This document shows positions 1 to 10,172 of a stretch of 64,000 bases of DNA, piece by piece (position 1 is the first letter of the stretch; each line of letters starts with the position of its first letter). The notes beneath the pieces were generated by a model, which ran no database searches, was not told the origin of the DNA, and saw only the letters and a program-made list of their open reading frames with translations. A program made the position numbers and the translations under genes. Origin of the DNA: Carnegiea gigantea (taxonomy: Eukaryota; Streptophyta; Magnoliopsida; Caryophyllales; Cactaceae); the NCBI GenBank assembly GCA_029747015.1, contig JAKOGI010001261.1, positions 124,001 through 188,000 of the forward strand, read 5' to 3'.

Positions 1-1
1 C

Positions 2-310
2 TCCCTTCATGAGAAGCTTGCCAATCCTTTGAGTTTGAGGACAAACTCAAAACAACCCGGGGAGTATGATGCATATTTCCATATGCATCATTTTTATTCA
101 AGTCCAATTTCAAAGAAGAAAAGGGTCAAAGAAGATCATGCATGGAAATGTGCCTATTTGGTCTTCTTAAGTGAGTTCAAAGACTCACGACACTATGGAG
201 AGGTCAAAAAGAGGTTAAGCTTTGCTAGAAATTTGGTGCCGAATTCATCCCTGCGGAACCCGATTTTTTGTGACCACTTTTGGACAAGCTCACGTGGACC
301 CACAACTTGA
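2..310 (+). pseudogene. M1 gag C-terminal tail reading into the 3' LTR (partial, frameshifted)
   Basis: This open frame enters from the left edge. It reads LRTNSKQPGEYDAYF across the purine tract at about 55-66 and continues about 81 codons into the LTR. It matches the C-terminus of the M2 gag almost residue for residue until about position 270. There M1 has six T where M2 has five, shifting the frame so the last residues differ and translation stops at 310. The conserved reading across the purine tract supports real coding capacity in this part of U3. The function of the tail is unknown. Confidence 0.7.
67..90 (+). repeat. U3-terminal palindrome of the M LTR
   Basis: Arms TGATGCATAT and ATATGCATCA are separated by TTCC. 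The 24 bases look like a miniature TG...CA unit at the very LTR end. The same palindrome is at 61104-61127 and 63857-63880 in M2. Confidence 0.9.
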
Positions 311-834
311 GGGCCCATGTGCTTTTGAAGTTTAAGATTTCATCTTTCAAATAAGCCCAAGTTTGTTTAATTTGGACATCATTTGATTGGGCAAAATATC
401 ACTCAAAGATACGTTATGCTGATCCAGTCCAGTCTGAGATAGGTGCATTGTTTGGGCCATAACTTTCAAACCGCTTATCCAAATTGAGCAAATGAGCCCA
501 TTCTGGAAAATAGACTTCCAGGGCTTTCTAACAAGCCCAAGAACGCGTGCTTTGGCCGAGTATTCTGGAAGTTATGCGCTGTTGAAGTTGAGGCAGTTGC
601 AAGGATTAATTCTGGGAAAATGAAGAGTCTTCGGTTACATGTATTTGTGTGGCTGATATTGTGCACGTTTTGGAGGCTTCTAGATGGAGATATTCAGCTG
701 AGAAATCCTAGAATATTCCTTATAACCTCCCCCACCCCTTTTATGATGAGTCTTTTTATTTTTCCTAAGTCTTTTCAATTTTCTAGTTTTAATTACTAGG
801 AGTTTTTAAGTCTTTTGGTTGTCTTTGTTTAGCC

Positions 835-842
835 TATAAATA
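835..842 (+). promoter_or_regulatory. TATA box of the M1 LTR
   Basis: TATAAATA lies about 390 bp before the LTR end, at the same place as TATAAAAG in the A and M2 LTRs. The sequence downstream to 1224 would be R-U5. Confidence 0.6.
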
Positions 843-1224
843 GGTGGGTTGTGTAGTTGCATTTCATCATTCAGCATTGTAAGAGATTTCCAAAGTAATA
901 CAAGCACCTTTGAGAGTGATTCTCATTTGTGTCTCAAAAATTCCTAGTTCTATATCTTGAATTTGGCTAATTCAAGTGGTGTTCTAGGTTCTCTATCCTT
1001 TTCCAATTGGAGTGATTCCTTGGTTAAGACAAGAGAATTAGCCCAAGGTCAAGTCATTGAGTGGCTCCGTGAAGGATTATCTCAATTACAAGATCTTGTT
1101 CTATCCTTTTTTCTTGTGTAGTGAAGTTCTTCATCCATCTCATCCATCTTTCATTTCTCTTTCCAATTTGGCTTATTTTGAGTTGGAGTTTGATTTGGTT
1201 CACTTGCCACCCACATATACATCA

Positions 1225-1549
1225 CTTTGAGAGTGATTCTCATTTGTGTCTCAAAATTCCTAGTTCTATATCTTGAATTTGGCTCATTCAAGTGGTGTTC
1301 TAGGTTCTCTTCCTTTTCCAATTGGAGTGATTCCTTGGTTAAGACAAGAGAATTAGCCCAAGATCAAGTCATTGAGTGGCTCCGTGAAGGATTATCTTAA
1401 TTACAAGGTCTTGTTTATCCTTGTTCTTTTTGTTATTATTCTTCAAACCATCTCAAACTATCTTCCACCATATTCACTTTTCTTTGGTTGATTCTTGTTT
1501 AGTTTGAGTTTGAGTTGATTTGGTTCACTTACCACCCACATCTACATCA
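1225..1549 (+). repeat. 5' LTR of A, 3' portion
   Basis: Ends CCCACATCTACATCA immediately before the PBS. By eye it is base-for-base identical to the last 325 bp of A's 3' LTR. The 5' portion is beyond the left window edge, separated by M1. Confidence 0.9.
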
Positions 1550-1551
1550 AT

Positions 1552-1563
1552 TGGTATCAGAGC
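1552..1563 (+). other. Primer binding site of A (tRNA-iMet)
   Basis: TGGTATCAGAGC, two bases after the LTR end. This is the standard plant PBS complementary to the initiator tRNA-Met 3' end. Confidence 0.95.
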
Positions 1564-1675
1564 CAAGGCTTTTAAGTGACCCACATCATACCCAAACACA
1601 TCCCAAAAAGCCAAAATACAAAAAAAAAAAAGAGGCACAAACCGGCAATCCGAAGTCTTGAAGACCAGAGAAGCA

Positions 1676-1855
1676 GCACGGTGCCCCCGTGCCACAACAC
1701 ACGACCGTGCCATATTCTTTTTCCAGGAATCTTCAAGTCGAGACGGAGCACGGTGCCCCCGTGCCGCCAAGCACGACCGTGCCACTCTACTTTTCTGCAT
1801 TTTCTTCAGCCGAAGCATAGCACGGCCTGACCGTGCCCCCTTGCACGACCGTGCC
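1676..1855 (+). promoter_or_regulatory. Three tandem GCACGG/CCGTGC double-hairpin cassettes in the A leader
   Basis: Cassettes lie at 1676-1710, 1748-1783 and 1820-1855. Each begins with a hairpin of GCACGG, a 5-base loop and CCGTGC, followed within about 7-9 bases by CACGACCGTGC, a near-perfect palindrome. They lie between the PBS and the gag ATG at 1897, so they are in the untranslated leader of the genomic RNA. The position suggests a dimerisation or packaging signal, but that is inference. Confidence 0.75.
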
Positions 1856-1896
1856 ACTTTCCCTGCTGCATATTCTTCCTTCAACGCATCTCCAAC

Positions 1897-4800
1897 ATGT
1901 CTACAAAGTCCACAAGAAGCGACCAAGCACGTGTGGAAGAGTTAGAAGCACAACTCACTTATCTTCGAACTCAACTTGGGCAACTTTTAGAGGAGAAAAG
2001 AAGGTGGGTTCATAGCCCCACTCCCTCTCATCCTCATGAACCGGTGGTTGAATCTGAAGAGGAAGTCCATCACTCCCATGCCAATTCAAGTGATGAGGAA
2101 CCCCCAAGGAGATGAAGGCAAGGAGGAAATATTGGTGGTGTCCGAATTGACATCCCCGAATTTGAAGGCCAACTTGATCCGGACTTATTTCTCGATTGGT
2201 TGCACACCATTGAGAGGATCTTTGAATATGAGGACATCCCGGAAGATAAGAAGGTAAAGCTTGTAGCCCTTAAACTCAGAAAATATGCTTCAATCTGGTG
2301 GGCTAACCTTGGAGCGAAAAGAGCAAGAAACGGGAAAGGGAAAATCAGAACTTGGGCCAAAATGAAAGAAAAACTCAAGGCCAAGTTTCTTCCCTCTCAC
2401 TATGTGCAAGACAATTATCTCAAGCTCCATCGACTCAAGCAAGGATCCAAGAGTGTGGGAAGAATACACTCGGGAGTTTGAACAACTCCTACTCAAATGC
2501 GATTTGAGAGAAGACGACTCACAAACCTTGGTAAGATACTTGACCGGTCTTGATGAGTCCATTGCTCATGTAATTGAGTTGCAACCCTATTCATCCCTAG
2601 ATGACTTGAGTTCTCTAGCCTACAAGGTAGAGCAACAAAAGAAATCAAAGGGAAAGAGTGTCCTTTCCAAGCCTCTCTCTCGTCCTTACCCCACACAAAA
2701 GCCTCCGTACTACCCTCCTCGTCCACAAAATCCCCCACCTCCACAAACCAAAAACACCACTCCAACCCCTCCAAAAACCTCCACACAAGAGCCCAAATCA
2801 AAGGACAAGGTTCGTTGCTTTCGGTGTCAAGGCATGGGACACTATGCATCTGAGTGTCCAAACAGGAGGATTGTTTCCCTAGCGGAGTACCAAGAAGCAT
2901 GTGATGAACATGCCTATGATGAAGAAGAAGGAGAGCACTTTGAAGAAGGAAGTTTGGAAGAAGTTGAGGAAGGCCCCGATGAAGGAGAGTTGCTTGTTAT
3001 CCGCCGGGCCTTGAGTGGAATTGCCACTCAAAAGGACATGGAGCAAAGAGAAGCCATTTTTCACACCAGGTGTACCGTAGGAGACAAGGTTTGTTCCCTT
3101 ATCATTGATGGAGGTAGTTGTGCTAACGTTGCCTCAAAGACTATGGTGGACAAACTCAAGCTGCAAGTCTCTCCTCGTCCAAATCCCTACACCATACAAT
3201 GGTTGAATCAAGGCAAAGGTTTGCAAATTACTCACCGTTGTCTTGTTTCCTTTTCAATTGGGAAAAACTATAAAGATGAGATTTGGTGTGATATAGTCCC
3301 CATGGATGCTTGCCATATATTATTGGGTAGACCATGGCTTTTTGATAGAAGTGTCATCCATGATGGCCGGATGAACACTTACTCTTTTCTCAAGGACCGT
3401 AAGAAAATCACTCTTACCCCTCTCAAAAGTCCTTCCCCCTCTAAGCCAAAAGACAATCCTCATTTGGAAGTCTTCTTTACTACTCTTCTCAAATCTGAGC
3501 ACCATGAGTATGAGTCTTTTAAAGACTTGATACTTTTACAAGAAGAGTCTAAGCCACCATCTCCCTCACATCCACTACTCACCCCTCTTCTACAAGCCTA
3601 TCACCATGTTTTTCCACAAGAAATTCCACATGGCCTTCCCCCTCCAAGATCTATCCAACACAAGATAGACCTCGTTCCCGGATCCGTCCTCCCAAACAAG
3701 CCGGCATACCGGATGTCTCCAAGCGAAACACAAGAAATCCAAAGACAAGTGGATGATCTCTTGTCCAAGGGTTTAATTCGGGAAAGTCTAAGCCCATGTG
3801 CCGTCCCCGCCCTCCTTGTTCCTAAGAAGGATGGTAGCATGCGTATGTGTGTTGATAGCCGGGCAATAAACAAGATCACTATCAAGTACCGGTTTCCTAT
3901 TCCCCGATTGGAAGATCGATTGGATGAATTACATGGAGCCGCTATCTTTTCTAAGATTGATCTTAGAAGTGGCTATTATCAGATTCGTATTTTTGAAGGT
4001 GATGAATGGAAAACCGCCTTTAAGACTAAAGGAGGTTTATATGAGTGGCTTGTAATCCCATTCGGGCTTACTAATGCCCCGAGCACTTTTATGAGACTCA
4101 TGAACCAAGTTCTCAAGCCCCTCATTTGAACTTGTGTTGTCGTTTACTTTGATGATATCTTGGTCTATAGCAAGACCGAGGAGGAGCATGCCAAGCATTT
4201 GCAACAAGTTTTGGAGATTCTTTCACAAGAACAACTTTATGGCAATATGGATAAATGCTTTTTCTTCACTCCTCAAGTGGTATTCTTGGGTTTCATTGTT
4301 TCCGCCCAAGGCCTCCAAGTTGATGAAAGCAAGATCAAGGCTATTCAAGAGTGGCCAACTCCTACATCCGTCACTCAAGTAAGGAGTTTTCATGGCCTAG
4401 CCTCATTTTACCGGAGGTTCATTAGAAATTTCAGCACTATCATGGCTCCTATGACCGAGGTAATTAAAGGCAAAGAGTTTTCATGGAATGAGCAAGCACA
4501 ACAAGCCTTTGAAGAGATCAATTAGAAGCTCACTAGTTCCCCCGTTCTAGCCTTGCCTGACTTTACCAAAGTCTTTGAAGTAGAATGTGATGCATCCGGG
4601 GTAGGAATTGGAGCTGTCCTATCTCAAGAAAGGAGACCCATTGCCTTTTTTAGTGAGAAGCTCAACGATGCCAAGAAGAAGTACTCCACCTATGACAAGG
4701 AGTTTTATGCAATCATTAGAGCATTGGAGCATTGGCTTCATTACTTAGTTGGAGGTGAGTTCATCCTTCATTCCGACCATGAAGCTCTCAAATACATCCA

Positions 4801-6454
4801 AGGACAACATAAGCTCAACCCTAGACATGCCAAATGGGTAGAGTATCTTCAGTCCTTCCACTTCACTATCCAACATAAGGCGGGTACTCTCAACAAAGGA
4901 GCTGATGCATTGTCAAGAAGGTACTTATTACTCTCCACTTTGAGTACTAAAGTACTTGGGTTTGAAGTTGTTAAAGATTTGTCCCCAAAAGATGATGATT
5001 TCAAGGACATTTTTGAGAAGTGTCTTAAACACCCCCATGGGTTGTTCCATTTAGAAGATGGGTTCCTATTCAAAGGTTCACGCCTTTGTATACCTCAATG
5101 TGGATTTCGTGAACTGCTTATCCAAGAGCTGCATGGAGGAGCCCTAGTTGGCCATTTTGGTGTTGAGAAGACTAGATCAATGTTGAAGGAACACTACTAT
5201 TGGCCTAAGATGTCACGAGATGTAGAGCATTTCATCAAAAGATGTTCTACTTGTCAAATGGCTAAGAGCCATTCTTTGCCCCAAGGATTGTATTCTCCAC
5301 TCCCCATTCCTCAAGCCCCTTGGGAAGATATTAGCCTGGATTTTATCACGGGTTTGCCTAGACCCCAAAGGAACAAAGACTCCATTATGGTGGTTGTGGA
5401 TCGATTCTCCAAGATGGCGCATTTCATCCCTTGCCACACCACTAATGATGCTACTCAAGTGGCTAATCTTTACTTCAAGGAGATTGTGAGACTACATGGC
5501 ATTCCAAAGAGCATGGTATCCGGTCGTGACTCCAAGTTTCTTAGTCATTTTTGGCTAACTCTATGGCGCAAATTGGGTACTCAACTCAAGGTTAGCACTA
5601 CTTGTCATCCCCAAACTGATGGCCAAACTGAAGTCACTAATAGGACTTTGGGTACCTTACTTCGAGTCCTAGTGAAGAAGCATTTGAAGAATTGAGATGA
5701 GTTGCTACCACATGCCGAGTTTGCATTCAATCGAGTGCCTAGTAAGTCGACCCAACTCTCTCCATTTCAAGTTGTGTATGGCTACAATCCCAAGAGTCCC
5801 TTGGATCTTGTTCCCATTCCAACTCCCACAAAATTTAGTTGGGAAGCTGAAAAAAGAGCCAAGGAGATCCAAGATCTTCATGCAAGAGTTAGAGATAACA
5901 TTGCCAAGGCTAATGAAAGAGCCATGCAAAGCGCCAACAAGCATCGCAAGGAGGTACATTTTCAACCAGGAGATTTGGTATGGATTCACATGAGGAAGGA
6001 GCGTTTCCCTTCAAAGAGAAAATCTAAGTTGATGCCGCGTTCCGATGGTCCATTTGAAATCCTTGAGAAGGTTGGGCCCAATGCATACAAGGTTGATCTA
6101 CCTGGAGATTATGGAGTTTCGGCTACCTTCAATGTCTCCGATCTTAGCCCCTATTTCGATGATGAGCCCCTTCCTAGTTTGAGGGCAAACTTTCACTTAC
6201 CCGGGGGGAATGATGGAGACCATCGTGAGAAGCCCAAGGACCATCAAGCTCAGCCAAAGGAGGATTCACTCAAGCTTCAAGAGGTCAAGGAAGTTGCCAA
6301 ACTTTGCCGGAAATTGGCGTTCATGCCCGAAGAGGTAGTGCCGCCTTCATCCAGAAATTTCCCGATTTTGTGTGCACTTTTGGCCTACCTAACGTGGACC
6401 CACAACTTGAGGCTCCACATGGTTTTGAAGCTTAAGATGTCAGCTTTAAAATAA
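1897..6454 (+). pseudogene. Gag-pol polyprotein of element A (multiple frameshifts and stops)
   Basis: The gag starts at ATG 1897 (MSTKSTRSDQAR) after the leader and breaks frame near 2110 and 2250-2450. From about 2402 a long frame holds the gag core, CCHC knuckle [14 protein letters not shown], protease motif LIIDGGS and the first half of RT. In-frame stops follow at 4127-4129 (inside RT, just before YFDDILVYS), 4523-4525 and 5693-5695 (inside integrase). RNase H (VECDASG) and the integrase HHCC finger are readable. The integrase catalytic SDRD is changed to SGRD (codon 5522-5524). The C-terminus runs about 80 codons into the 3' LTR and stops at 6454. The element cannot make a functional pol itself. 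Confidence 0.93.
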
Positions 6455-7330
6455 GCCCAATTTTATTTAATTTGGACATCATTTGATTGGGCAAAATATC
6501 ACTCAAAGATACGTTGTGCTGATCCAGTCCAGTCTGAGATAGGTGCATTGTTTGGGCCATAACTTTCAAACCGCTTATCCAAATTGAGCAAATGAGCCCA
6601 TTCTGGAAAATAGACTTCCAGGGCTTTCTAACAAGCCCAAGAACGCGTGATTTGGCCGAGTATTCTGGAAGTTATGCTCTGTTGAAGTTGAGGCAGTTGC
6701 AAGATTAATGCTGGGAATATGAAGAGTCTTAGGTTACATATATTTGTGTGGCTGATATTGTGCACGTTTTAGATGCTTCTAGATTGATGTAATCAGCTGC
6801 AAAAATCCTAGAATATTCCTTGTAACCTCCCCCACCCCCTTTTATGATGTGTCTTTTCATTTTTCTTAGACTTTTCATTAGCTAGTTTTAATTGTTAGGA
6901 GTTATTTGAGTCTTTTGATTGTCTTTTGCTGAGTCTATAAAAGGGGAGGGGCATGTGAAGCTAATCATTCAGCATTGTAAGAGATTTCCAAAGTAATACA
7001 AGCACCTTTGAGAGTGATTCTCATTTGTGTCTCAAAATTCCTAGTTCTATATCTTGAATTTGGCTCATTCAAGTGGTGTTCTAGGTTCTCTTCCTTTTCC
7101 AATTGGAGTGATTCCTTGGTTAAGACAAGAGAATTAGCCCAAGATCAAGTCATTGAGTGGCTCCGTGAAGGATTATCTTAATTACAAGGTCTTGTTTATC
7201 CTTGTTCTTTTTGTTATTATTCTTCAAACCATCTCAAACTATCTTCCACCATATTCACTTTTCTTTGGTTGATTCTTGTTTAGTTTGAGTTTGAGTTGAT
7301 TTGGTTCACTTACCACCCACATCTACATCA
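6211..7330 (+). repeat. 3' LTR of A (1120 bp)
   Basis: Starts TGATGGAGACCATCG after the purine tract and ends CATCTACATCA. TATA box TATAAAAG is at 6936-6943. The first bases include the small palindrome GATGG-AGA-CCATC. The U5 part shares its sequence with the M LTRs. Confidence 0.93.
6936..6943 (+). promoter_or_regulatory. TATA box of the A 3' LTR
   Basis: TATAAAAG is followed by GGGAGGGGCATG, the equivalent of the M LTR promoter position, 387 bp before the LTR end. Confidence 0.6.
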
Positions 7331-7559
7331 TGATTTGAGGTTCAAATCTTCTCAACAAGGGGAGGATAATGGAGTCCCCACCACCATTGATAATTCCATC
7401 ATCACCACCATTGATAAAGAAGAAGATCCAACAAGTCCTACAAGGTCCATTGCAAGCTCCAAAGTCCAAGCATTGGCTCACATTGTTGAAGAGAGCCTAA
7501 AGCAAGCACCCGGGTTAAAGGACCAGATTTTGCCCGGTTTTGCTCACTTGATTACTTAA
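7331..7559 (+). pseudogene. Polyprotein 3' end plus LTR-encoded tail preceding the H LTR
   Basis: From 7331 the sequence reads DLRFKSSQQGEDNG across a purine tract (AACAAGGGGAGGA, 7354-7366) and continues in frame into the following LTR to a stop at 7557-7559. The tail ends ILPGFAHLIT, comparable to FLPGFCYLIT at the end of the C-family tail. The rest of this coding region lies upstream of A, outside the window. Element A is inserted in it. Confidence 0.65.
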
Positions 7560-8215
7560 GCTACATTGTGGCTTAAGTCCTGAATTTTTGCATTTTTTGA
7601 AACCTTAAGATGTCCCCTTTTAGGTCCCGGCATCAATTCCCAATCATGCACATTAGAAGAAGGGGGATCAAGGTCTGATGGAGGTCCATCCCTTAGCATG
7701 ACCCATGGCCCACAAGGAAGCCCAAAGAGTCCAAGTTCCACGTCCAAAGTGCAAGAAATCAGCCTAGGAACACAAGAGAACTTTTTTGTCAAAACTGGAA
7801 TTTCAGGCGTGCACAAACCCGGTTTTGTGCACCTGATTTCCTAACCTTCCCGAGGCTGAACCGGGGTTGTAGGAAGCCTAAGTTTAAGTTCAAGATGTAC
7901 TCTTTCCATCAAGACCTCTTGCAAGTCATTTGGAGTTCATTTGATACCTCAAAACCTCAAGCAAAGTCAAGTGCTGCTTCCTGGCGCTGAACTGGACATG
8001 GCTGAAACAAGGAGCTGTTTGGTGGCCCATTTCTCCTCCATTTGACCTGAAACTTTTATGGTTTGAAAGTATTTTAAAAATATTATCAAATGGCCATAAA
8101 AAACCTCAGCCAAATTACACACATGAGGAGCTATTAACCACCAAAACAAGGCACAAAACACCCTTTTAACCGGATAATGCGCAGCCGGGTACAAGGAGAG
8201 AAGAGTGAGGTGATT
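7367..8215 (+). repeat. H LTR, left arm (interrupted by element D)
   Basis: Begins TAATGG, probably a G-to-A change of TGATGG, right after a purine tract. It is broken at 8215 by D and resumes after D's second TSD copy at 29575. Because internal sequence precedes it and a PBS follows the right arm at 30642, it serves as a shared LTR between two internal regions, or as the 3' LTR of one and 5' LTR of another element. The combined length is about 1.9 kb. Confidence 0.75.
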
Positions 8216-8389
8216 TGATGTATGTAGCCTAGGTGATGCCAAGAATGAAGATAAAAGATGGGAAAGATAGAAAACCAAACCAAGCAAAACAAGTAGCTCT
8301 AACCGGTTTTGGAAGATAGAATGCAACCCTCTTGTCTAGTATAAGCCAATGGCGCCACCTAGAAGAGAAGTTGGGCTATTCCTCCTTCA

Positions 8390-8422
8390 CTTATGGATAC
8401 AGAATTAAATCACCACCATAAG
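8390..8422 (-). promoter_or_regulatory. U5 hairpin of D (conserved loop, family-specific stem)
   Basis: On the minus strand, stem CTTATGG/CCATAAG encloses the loop TGGTGATTTAATTCTGTAT. An outer near-stem (CCTCCTTC with GAAGAGG) flanks it. Families E and H keep nearly the same loop with entirely different but still complementary stems. A second copy is at 28620-28652. Confidence 0.7.
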
Positions 8423-8560
8423 CAAGAAGAGGAACCTAGAAGAACACCACTTGAACTAGCCAATTCAAACTAAAGCAACTAGGAATTTCAAAGAGAGAGT
8501 AAACACTCACTTTCTTTTGTATTTCAAATTCAAGCTGCCTTCTTACATTCCTAAAGGCCC

Positions 8561-8568
8561 CTTATATA
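8561..8568 (-). promoter_or_regulatory. TATA box of the D 3' LTR
   Basis: TATATAAG on the minus strand, about 350 bp before the LTR end. The same site is at 28791-28798 in the 5' LTR. Confidence 0.6.
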
Positions 8569-9051
8569 GGAGGGAGCCTCAAAATTCAGATTACAAGGGG
8601 TACAAACCAAGCCAATCGGACCAAGACAAAGGGGGAAGCACAAAAAGCAAGAAAAGTACAAAAGGTGATGGTGACAGTTGCTGGCAGCTTTCCAGTTTTG
8701 CAGGGTCAACTTTCTGCAGCCATATCTCCCTTTTTACTTACCCAAATTGGCTCCAACATACCTTAATAGAAAGCTTAGAAAGTGCTCTTTCATATGACTA
8801 ATTTTGGAGCTCAGTTGGTGCAGTCGTTCAGGAGTTATAAGCAGAACAAGTGAGATGATGCAGTCTGACTTCCAAAAAGCACCTTTAGAAGTTTCCTCTC
8901 TTTTAGCCTCCTTGGGACACGTTTGACTCTGGTTTCTTTCCCCACCCTTTTAGCCAACTCAAAAAGGGATCTAGGTTTCAAAATTCCAGGTTGTTAGGAG
9001 TACTTTAGGTTAGGGAAATTGGGCTTCCAAAACCGGGTACAATCTGGCCTG

Positions 9052-10172
9052 TGATGGAGGGTTGTAAGAAGAAGAAACCAACTCACAACTTGCCTCAAAG
9101 TGGAATCTAAAACAAGAAGAAGGAAAAACAGCAAGGGAGAGGAGAAATCAAGAGTTTGGAGAGTCAAGTGACCTTGTAAGGGATAATCCGAGGAGCCACC
9201 CTTGGAGAACACTTGGGCAATCTCTTTGTATCAACCAGTTACAGAATTTAATCACCTTCTAGTTGAGAGAAAGAGACCTAGAGACCCACTTGAGTTGCCA
9301 AGCTCAAGATACAACACTAGGAATTTTGTGGAGAGAGTTTGAAAACTCACAAGCTCATATACTCAAAGTTGGTTTACAAAATGAGAAGCCATCTGATTTT
9401 ATGCTAGGATGGCCGAGTCTCCTCCCCATTCCCATGCAGCAAAAACAAGGCCAAGTACATTTGGGAGAGGGGAAACACATTACATCCATCACGCACCTAG
9501 CTTAACACCTCACCACTAGCTTAATCTACTTCATTAGGGGCCATGATGCCTCCTAAATGATGTGTCAAGCTTACAATGGTTCTAAAATGCAGCAAAATCA
9601 ATCAACTCAGCAAGTGGATGAAGCAAAACCCAAGAAATCAGCCCACTTGTACCGGCTAGGAAGAAACCGGTTAAAGGGGTGTTTTGTGTGTCCTTTTGGC
9701 TGGGTAAAACCAACACAAGGGGGTGCTTTGGACGGGATTTGAACCCTTGACTTGATAAATATTTATGTCCCCTTTCATGCTGCAAAATTTCAGAAAGAGT
9801 GAACTTAAGTTGGTGGTCCAATTTCCCCCTTAATTCGGATGCTGCTGTTTTGGCGCCCAGCCTGCGCACTTGGAAAGATCTTGCTGATTGACTAACCAAA
9901 CGCCCTCCAAATCCTTTGAAACTTGTTTTATTGGATTCCTAACATCTTAAACTTAAAGAGAGGGGGCAAGGCAGTCATTCATCCCCTCACCTTCAAGTCC
10001 AAAAAGATGCACAAAACCGGGCTAATTTCCGGTTGAATCTGCCCATGTGCTGTCCGAGTGCTCTATGACTTTCTTGACCAAGGCATGGATGTTCTTGACT
10101 TCCTTGGGGCTTGAGGGGGTGTGTGGAGTTGCTGGTTGTGCATTTGGAGTTTGATCATGATGGTCCCCATCA
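9052..10172 (-). repeat. 3' LTR of E1 (1121 bp)
   Basis: On the minus strand it begins TGATGG-TCC-CCATCA-type palindrome (10158-10172 on plus) and ends CCCTCCATCA. The reading frame in its first part encodes the polyprotein tail (P-G-F-V-H-L-L in the other copy). Confidence 0.93.

Larger units (their letters stand above)
1..1224 (+). mobile_element. M1: 3' end of a gag-only LTR retrotransposon (truncated by window edge)
   Basis: Only the last 66 internal bases and the 3' LTR are in the window. The internal end, purine tract (CCCGGGGAGTA) and LTR match the complete copy M2 at 59972-63880, read on the opposite strand. M1 lies inside the 5' LTR of element A: A's LTR sequence resumes at 1225 with CTTTGAGAG, the same text found inside A's intact 3' LTR after position 7012. 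The upstream half of A's 5' LTR and M1's other TSD copy lie before the window, so the TSD (expected CTTTG) cannot be confirmed. Confidence 0.88.
67..1224 (+). repeat. 3' LTR of M1 (1158 bp)
   Basis: Begins TGATGCATAT directly after the purine tract and ends ACATATACATCA. Its length matches the two M2 LTRs (1156 and 1155 bp). The middle and 3' parts closely resemble the LTR of element A (6211-7330), so the M and A families share promoter and U5. The first 24 bases form a palindrome with 10-bp arms. Confidence 0.92.
1225..7330 (+). mobile_element. Element A: degenerate Ty3/Gypsy gag-pol retrotransposon
   Basis: A has a 5' LTR remnant (1225-1549), tRNA-Met PBS (1552-1563), leader with three hairpin cassettes, a broken gag-pol (1897-6454), purine tract (6200-6210, ACCCGGGGGGAA type) and a full 3' LTR (6211-7330). 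M1 interrupts the 5' LTR. The 3' flank is TGATT (7331-7335); the 5' flank is outside the window. The LTR and leader match the gag-only M family, so A represents the type of partner that could supply pol to M. Despite its decayed reading frame, the 325 bp of 5' LTR present are identical by eye to the matching part of the 3' LTR. Confidence 0.92.
8216..9051 (-). repeat. 3' LTR of D, distal part (U5 side)
   Basis: 836 bp matching 28446-29281 of D's other LTR with about eight differences. It ends at GCCTG (9047-9051), which is one TSD copy of nested E1. A minus-strand TATA box (TATATAAG) is at 8561-8568. Confidence 0.93.

Noticed and set aside
1618..1632. A-rich run near the A leader
   Set aside because: Simple homopolymer in the leader, also present in M2; not evidence of a retroposed poly(A) tail.
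8517..8801. Similar ~94-107-codon plus-strand frames at 8517 and 28747
   Set aside because: Both are antisense readings of the D LTR; one differs from the other by an LTR mutation.
9582..9899. 105-codon frames at 9582, 15340 and 54577 with similar sequence
   Set aside because: They lie within E LTRs and reflect LTR copies; the polyprotein tail in E uses a different frame.
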